From Heliopora coerulea (taxonomy: Eukaryota > Cnidaria > Anthozoa > Scleralcyonacea > Helioporidae): a stretch of 64,000 bases of DNA. Every line of letters begins with the position of its first letter. The stretch's first letter is position 1. The DNA lies in NCBI GenBank assembly GCA_030142905.1, contig JASJOG010000017.1:2604001-2668000 (forward strand), read 5' to 3'. This document shows, in pieces, positions 57,899-64,000 of this stretch. The position numbers and the translations under genes are program-made. A model generated the notes under the pieces. That model saw nothing but the letters and a program-made list of their open reading frames with translations, did not search any database and had not been told where the DNA came from.

Positions 57899-58814
57899 AA
57901 GATTAGATAGGACACAGTATTAATTCTGAGTTGACATGTAGGTCGTGTTTGGTGTCATTGCACCCAGACAAAACTGGCTTCGGCATCCTATTGTAATGCT
58001 TGCGTGAGGGTTAGATGGTAAGCATTTGGGTTGCGGTTTGGGTCAGAATTCGAAATTGTTTGTGTACATGGTAGAATGCTAAGCGAGGGCTAGAGTTGAA
58101 GTTTGGGTTAGAACTGAGTTCAGTGTGAAACTTGTTATTCTTGTGCTTTGACTTACAGTCAAATTTGGCGTTATCGTTTGAGCTTAACTCCAACTCTGGC
58201 CCCAAAACGTGAAGCTAGAGAGGCACCCGTAGAATATTATGAGGTAAAGTTTGGAGGTTAAATGAAGCGTTCCTCTTTCATGATAGTGAGGTATAAAAGA
58301 CTGACTTGGACACCAGATAGTCCGAAACTAATCAAGCGTACGAACTTTTCACAATTTTTTGCGGATAGTGCGGTGTATTCTTTGTACACCTTCTTTTACA
58401 TATCCTTTGTTGAGGTGTGTTATTTAGACAAAATTTGAAATGGTGCCACGTTTATTTATAGGCGCCGTAGGGAAGGAGGCCTGAGCCAGCTAAACCTCTT
58501 CCTAAGGCACGCCACTCCTTAGAGCACTTTATTCTACACGAACAGCTTCTGTCACCTTACCGTAACTCAAACTGTATTTCAATAAATTATGGGTTGGGGA
58601 GTTAGGGACCCTACCTTTGGAAGATGGTAATGAGTAGTAACAACTAATTACAGTGACAGGAAGTACGACCTAAACGTCGACACAATGTGATCTAGTGCCC
58701 ACCATCCTTCACAACCATGAGTGAAATGGTGAACTAGTGAAGACGCTCGGCCTTTTAAGCAGTTGTTTTTGTTTTTCTCGAAATAGCAAAGCCACTTCAA
58801 GCTGATAATACATA

Positions 58815-59101
58815 CCGTAAATGTTCGAATTAGCACCCTGGGCCGAATCAGTGCTCCCTGTAAAGATCGCAAACAAGGAATAAGAGCCCCTGCTCAAATA
58901 AGCGTTCCTGGGCACTTACAAGTTGTGTTGATTTTATAGATGATACTAAGGAAACGAACAGTTGAAATTGTCTTGAATTTTAGTGCAGTGATCTTGTTTA
59001 TGTTACCAAATAAACAAAACGTTGTTCTTTTAAACGTGCACCCCTCCTACAAGTATGAAAATAAAATCAAGAGCCCTGGGCGGTAATTCGAACAATTACG
59101 T
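58815..59101. mobile_element. MITE with GTAA-TGTTCGAATTA ends
   Basis: The left end CCGTAAATGTTCGAATTAGC and the right end (reverse complement) ACGTAATTGTTCGAATTACC are inverted copies, with CCCTGGGC next in both. It is non-coding. Confidence 0.65.
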
Positions 59102-60269
59102 TAGGTACGAATAAGCTAAACTATGCACTCGTAGAAGTCTCAGACGTTGTTATAGCATTGTTGGTACTGAAATGTTACGGGCGAACAGGGCTGATCGATC
59201 TACATTGTTGTCCCTTACTGTTTTAATAGAAGTTTTTGTTACCGATGAAGCAACAACAGGTGATACACGATTGTTGGAAGACAGAAAAAAATTGATCGTT
59301 AAAAAAAAATCTCATATACTGATATTATCTCAGCTGACTCAGCATGTCCTGAAGTGGTTACATTATTGAAGGCTCAACAATGCTATAGCAAAAAACCATA
59401 ACAAGTCGACGTCTTTAATAAGAATGGTCAGACTGAAAGATGTCTTTGACATGAATCGCTGTTTGAACGTTTTAACACTTGATCAGTTACTCGAATGTTG
59501 CGTTTTCAAGATATCTGTACTGCTCTGACTTCGTTTTACTTTATGCTGTAACAATTTTGTGATGCTTGTTGATAACATTCTCGCCTGTAAACAATTGTGA
59601 AGTTATGAGTATTTACGCTTGTACATCTTATTCGCTTGAAGCTAATATGCATGTTCAGATTTTTAGACTATAGTCAGAAAATTTTTAGAAATTTGATTTA
59701 CTATGTTAGACCTAGATGAACATTCCAATGAAATTAACTTAATACGAAGAAGACCAAATCCGTTTGCCCCGTACGTTGCACGACTTGAGTGGGTTATTAG
59801 TGAAGACGGATTGCAAGATAGTTACTTGATACAAAAGTAAGATGAACATGACCAAATCAGTATAAATTTCCGTTGGAAACCTCAACCAGCCGTAACACTG
59901 GTGTTGACTTAATGTTGATCTCCCAGTTATTCTCACGTTGAATGTTGCGAGACTTGAGAAAAACGTAAAAAAGCACAAGCCTCCAGGTGGGGTGTTTTTA
60001 GCTTTTCGAACGTCGAGTAACATCCCGAGTGTTTGGACCACAGTATCCAAACACGGAAATCTATTTGTTATGATTTTTATAAAATAACGGCAAATGAAAA
60101 GCTGTTAAGTTTAGTACACATTGATGAAGGAAGCGATTCTTTCAAATATCATCAACTACCAATCAGGGACAGGCTAAAGAAGATCGAATACTGGTAAACA
60201 AAGCGAAGAACAGTGAACTCTATTTATGGTAACTGGAACGCTAACTCCCTGTCACGAGCAGAAAATGAA

Positions 60270-60740
60270 GTCAGGATGACCGCCGATGGAGGAAAATTTT
60301 GTGCGTCAGTTTCCGTCCTCTTCGCGATTTTCTACGTCAGTTTCAGTTCTTTACACGATTCTAATCTTCAATTTTCGTTTGATTCCGCTTCGAAAACATT
60401 CACAACCATAGAAAAAGTGTTCAGACGAAATATTACTGGACGCATTTTACAAAAGTATTTAAAAGCATTCAAAACTGGTTTACGACCTAAAAAGTGTGCT
60501 GAATTGTCTAAAAAGTTTTTCAAAGTATTTTTTCGAGACAGTTTTATCAGGTTTCTTGTTAGTTTGGTAATTTATTTTCTTGGAAAATGTAGCCTGTAAT
60601 ACTTTTTGAAGTTGTCGGCTGGTCATGGTTTTTGTAGCCTGTAACTTGGTTGTCTTTCGAAAAGATATTTTGAGTCAATTTTAAAAGACTTCGGAAAAGT
60701 GTAAAATACGGTCATGAAAAGTTTCTGTTCAGGAGAAACA
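60270..60740. repeat. Dispersed repeat family, rearranged copy C
   Basis: The right part (60505-60740, plus orientation) matches the first half of copies A and B (TTTTATCAGGTTTCTTGTTAG, TTCGGAAAAGTGTAAAA). The left part (about 60280-60400) matches the second half in reverse complement (ATGGAGGAAAATTTTGTGCG, CGTCAGTTTC). The copy is therefore internally inverted. Confidence 0.5.
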
Positions 60741-62829
60741 GCATTTGAGTCAAAATATAGTAGGGTTAATTTGTCCTATACATTTATTTTTTAAAGATTT
60801 AATGATATCTTAGAACATTCTTGACCATTAGGGCCCCTATCCCTAGATCAGGTTCTCTAGGCTATGAACTATTCAATTAATTTAATTATCTCACAAATCC
60901 TTATCTGACATGTGTTGCCAGTCAAATTATTTGTCTTGCAGCTAGCTGTCTTGCTCTAAACACCTATTTGGTCCCAAGAAGGATTATAAAATATGCCCCA
61001 ATAAATATTGAAAAGTTCACTACAAATTTTGTCCAAACAATAATGATTGAAAGATTAACAGCCTTGGGCTTTTGAGTATGCAGACATTCTAACAACAGCA
61101 TATTTATAGTTATACTTCAGGTCATAGAAAATTTAGACAAGCATATGGTTAACCTTTGCCTAGGTAGGGGACATCTATATCCTCTTTGATACCCATAACC
61201 TCCAGTAGCCTCGATCCTGATCTTTAACTTTGGCAACTAATTTGTTACGAACAATAATCACCAAGAGCTGCACAAATTTGCATAATGATGCTTGAGAAGT
61301 ATCTCAAGATTTCATAATTCGCATACGTCCTCAGAATTCTGTTGGCAAACAGTAATAATTGTATCCTTAGGCATACCCAAGTTATTTAGCCTTAGTATCA
61401 TTACAAATATACGAACAAAATTCTACTCTTCAAACAAAACAACCAGCATGGCTAAGGGCGGATATTTTTGTTTGATTGTAATCGACAACGGCAAATTCCG
61501 TCTGTACATGGAGTTGTTTGCTTTCGGATTTTTCGCCTTTTGTTTCCTTTCCTCGGTATCTGCTTTTATAAATATTTTACAAACTTTTTACTTCATTAAA
61601 CCCCATTTATGATAAAAATAAAAGTAAACTTGAATGTTTACTTAGATAAATTCATCCATGTTTCCATAAAGCAATACTCGGCCTTCCGAACCAATTTCCG
61701 GCGTAAAATTTACGTCCGCCGTGCGAACTTTCGCCGTGATGTTTCCACCAACTTTTGCCGTGATACAGGTCGTGTAAAACTTAATGTTTGCGTTGTTTTC
61801 AACAGTTTTTGCCGTGATACTTGTGGGCCACCGTAGTAAAAGGTCGCTCGAGGAGACTAAAACTGTCGTGCAAGTCCACCACGCCGATTGTGGAAAGGAG
61901 GGGGTGACTGCAGGAAGCAAAGTGCAGCAAGAGAAGTCCTAGTCCCAGTGCTACTTCGAAATTCTTGCTATTAAGGTTTTCATTACACGTTTGATACACA
62001 TTTTTTTTAAAAACTTTTTTAATGCATAATTTCATTTTTTGTGCCTTACTTTTTACGTTTTCAGAGACGTTCAAAACAACATTCGGTGTTTTAGGCCACT
62101 AAAGAATTACGACTGACGTTGCGATGGCTGCTTTGGGGAGTGGGGGATTGAAATTGACGGGTAAAAATGCCTGCTATCCACCAGTTTTGGCTTTAGGCGA
62201 GGCTTTACTGCGAAAGAAACTTGCAACTTGCATGTAATCATGCACTATGTCTTTTAACACGACCGAAAATCTGTCGAAAGTCTAATTTTATTAGTTCTAG
62301 GGATGTTTCGTCTCTGAAACAACAATGACGGTTTGGAGCATGAAGTTTTGCTGCTTAGCGTAATAATGCATGGTCATACGCAGCAAGACTTAGGGGAGCA
62401 AAAGTCCTGTCTGGGAGAGGAAGCAAATCCCCCTCTAGCCGACCCCACGATCCGCCTATAAAGACCGCGTAGGGGACTTAAACTCGTAGAGATCGTGTGA
62501 AACTAGAGAGAGCATGAGGGCCGAAAATTGGGGTGAAATTGAGTGTCGCCATTTTGAGTAAATTGGGGGCAAATTGGTCTTTTCCGGGCCCTCTTCGTCT
62601 GTTCGAGAACCTGGAGGTCAAGCAACTGATCTTTAGGAAATTGTTTCGTGTTTGTTTTAATTAACTGTATGTAGCAGAAGAGTTGCTTTTCTGGGTATTA
62701 GTCGGTTGTCACTTTTACCTTAATTGTTTTACATTCTTTTTCTTTCCAGTGAGCAATTTCTGGTTAAAACTTTTAAGAAGACAGATAAGCGATAAAAAAT
62801 TTCGACGTTTGGACGTTATCCTGGCATCA

Positions 62830-63110
62830 TTATTGCTTTCCTATTGCTGAATTTCTGTGCTCTTCAATGCGTTGATGAAGATAGCGGCTCGTGTAGCCGA
62901 TGTAATCAGCCTCACATCGATCACATTTAAAGTAATATGCCACGTACTGTTGAGACAAGGACGGCTTGGGTTCCCGCTTCATAACCTGGTCTTTTAACTT
63001 CGGGCTGGTATACACCGGTCTCAGCTGCTGTCCAATCTTTCTGCCTAAACTAGAAATACGTGCACGCAACAACCTCTCGCCCACCCTTCCAATATATCTC
63101 TCGAGAATCC
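62830..63110 (-). pseudogene. Penelope-like element C-terminus (GIY-YIG)
   Basis: Minus strand: GERLLRARISSLGRKIGQQL, then PVYTSPKLKDQVMKREPKPS, then the GIY-YIG core YYFKCDRCEADYIGYTSRYL and HQRIEEHRNSAIG, ending at a stop. The CxxC upstream of YIG and the RxxEH helix fit the Penelope GIY-YIG domain. Just downstream (62790-62830) is a degenerate ATGATGCC...GTCGAAA segment, where the LTR-like hammerhead would lie. The RT portion is missing. Confidence 0.75.
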
Positions 63111-63674
63111 AAGTAACATTGATAATTTTTCAAAATTGTCAGAAAGACAAATCCTCCTTACTATAACTGGAAGAGGGTATGCAATATCAGAAAAACACAA
63201 CATTTGGACACGAATATTCACAACCCAAACTGGAAATTGTTGTACATTTAAACTGCTTGTCATATTTACGTTTGAAATTTCGACTCTGTTTTATTAAAAC
63301 AAAACATTTGGTGACAATAACCTTTAACGGTTTCACAAATGGCGAGATCCATTTTGACAATTCTACTGCTAAACAATGGATGTTCGTATCGAGACCCTGT
63401 ATTAGTCGCGATCTTGAGGTATTTCGTGTCGTTTTCGGATCAAACTTATTACTTGTTTTTTAACTTTGAAGAAAGACACTTTAGTAAATGTCAACACTTT
63501 CCGTCTTAAAAGCGGAGCATTCTCATAGGTTACCGGTGGGATGCCAGCATTACGGATATCTTATGACTGAAGAAAAATTTTTTAATAATTTTTGTATTAA
63601 AAAAGCTGATAAATCCTACAATATCTCAAAGTCAATTACAAACTCCTAGTAGAAGTGCTATGATGAAGATTTAT

Positions 63675-63861
63675 GCCAAGTATTCATCCGAAGGTACAAG
63701 ACTTTGGTGGCGAAAATGAAACGAATTACGAAACCGACGAAATAAACAAAGAAAACATGAGAGAGTTCCGCATTTTTATTGCTGACCAAAAATCGGAAAA
63801 TACAAAACATAAAACAAAATACGACAAGCAAACCTTGTGCAAGTTCTGTCGAGAGAAGAAC
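63675..63861 (+). CDS. Possible exon of an integrase/DUF3504-like protein (tentative)
   Basis: MREFRIFIADQKSENTKHKT, then KYDKQTLCKFCREKNE, resembles the short N-terminal segment (F---QKS-NT--KT--D------F) preceding tyrosine-recombinase-like DUF3504 domains in cnidarian proteins. A possible donor, GA|GTAAAG, follows. The downstream exons would lie outside or near the window edge and are not seen. It may equally be a chance reading frame. Confidence 0.3.
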
Positions 63862-64000
63862 GAGTAAAGAGAAGTAAATTACGTACTTTTTTCCACTGTA
63901 ATACTTTGGTAAAAGAGAAAAATGGCGTAGCGTACAAACCTTCAACTCTCGCGTATTTTCAACGAAGCGTTCAGCGGCACCTCAACACAAAGGGTTCAAC

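Larger units (their letters stand above)
57900..62800. other. No host gene seen; repeats only
   Basis: Apart from the MITE and the rearranged dispersed repeat listed separately, this stretch has no recognisable exon. Degenerate TTTGCCGTGATAC units occur at 61720-61830. A GAGACTAAAACTG-CGTGCAAGTCC word at 61855-61882 echoes the dispersed repeat at 130-480. Confidence 0.4.

Noticed and set aside
57990..58150. Telomere-like TTTGGGTTAG stretch
   Set aside because: Only scattered, imperfect GGGTTA words occur with no regular hexamer period.

Overview
The window is nuclear DNA of an animal, most likely a stony coral or another anthozoan. It is AT-rich, and its genes are split into short exons by long introns. 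Most of the non-genic sequence is transposable elements: Penelope-like elements, a CR1/L2-type LINE, hAT elements, pogo-like MITEs, foldback repeats and tRNA-derived SINEs. No bacterial features are visible. The species call is inference from gene and repeat content.

Three genes can be reconstructed with consistent splice phases. (1) Fibrillarin, the box C/D snoRNP 2'-O-methyltransferase, lies on the minus strand from 29221 down to 6094. It has ten coding exons (906 coding nt, 301 aa) separated by introns of up to 5.8 kb. (2) ATP synthase subunit g (ATP5MG) lies on the plus strand in two exons (29398-29485 and 32497-32756, 115 aa). It starts 176 bp from the fibrillarin ATG, so the two housekeeping genes are divergent and probably share a promoter. 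(3) A TRIM45-like E3 ubiquitin ligase lies on the plus strand in three coding exons (47161-47334, 53458-53831, 55812-57654; 796 aa). Its order is RING, two B-boxes, coiled coil, filamin, with a long repeat-bearing acidic tail and no NHL repeats.

Layout: 1-5,340 holds dispersed repeats, two tRNA-SINE copies, a decayed Penelope-like element and a LINE scrap. 6,094-29,221 is fibrillarin; its introns carry at least five foldback repeats, several hAT-type MITEs, and a 3.1-kb palindromic transposon (19588-22676). That transposon has 17-bp terminal inverted repeats, a 6-bp target duplication and integrase-like coding remnants in both arms. 29,398-32,756 is ATP5MG with a pogo-like MITE in its intron. 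33,000-46,800 has no host gene that I can recognise. It holds a Penelope fragment flanked by inverted LTR-like copies and a 5.3-kb hAT element (39303-44568, 7/8 target duplication), into which a LINE inserted with a 5' inversion. 46,800-57,900 is the TRIM gene with its 5'UTR exon and polyA signal. 57,900-64,000 is repeats, a second Penelope GIY-YIG fragment and one possible exon near the right edge.

The items most worth a second look are the integrase-bearing palindromic element, the hammerhead-like cores in the Penelope/foldback repeats, the twin-primed LINE nested in a hAT element, its degenerate 2A-like motif, and the degenerate ~22-residue repeats in the TRIM tail.
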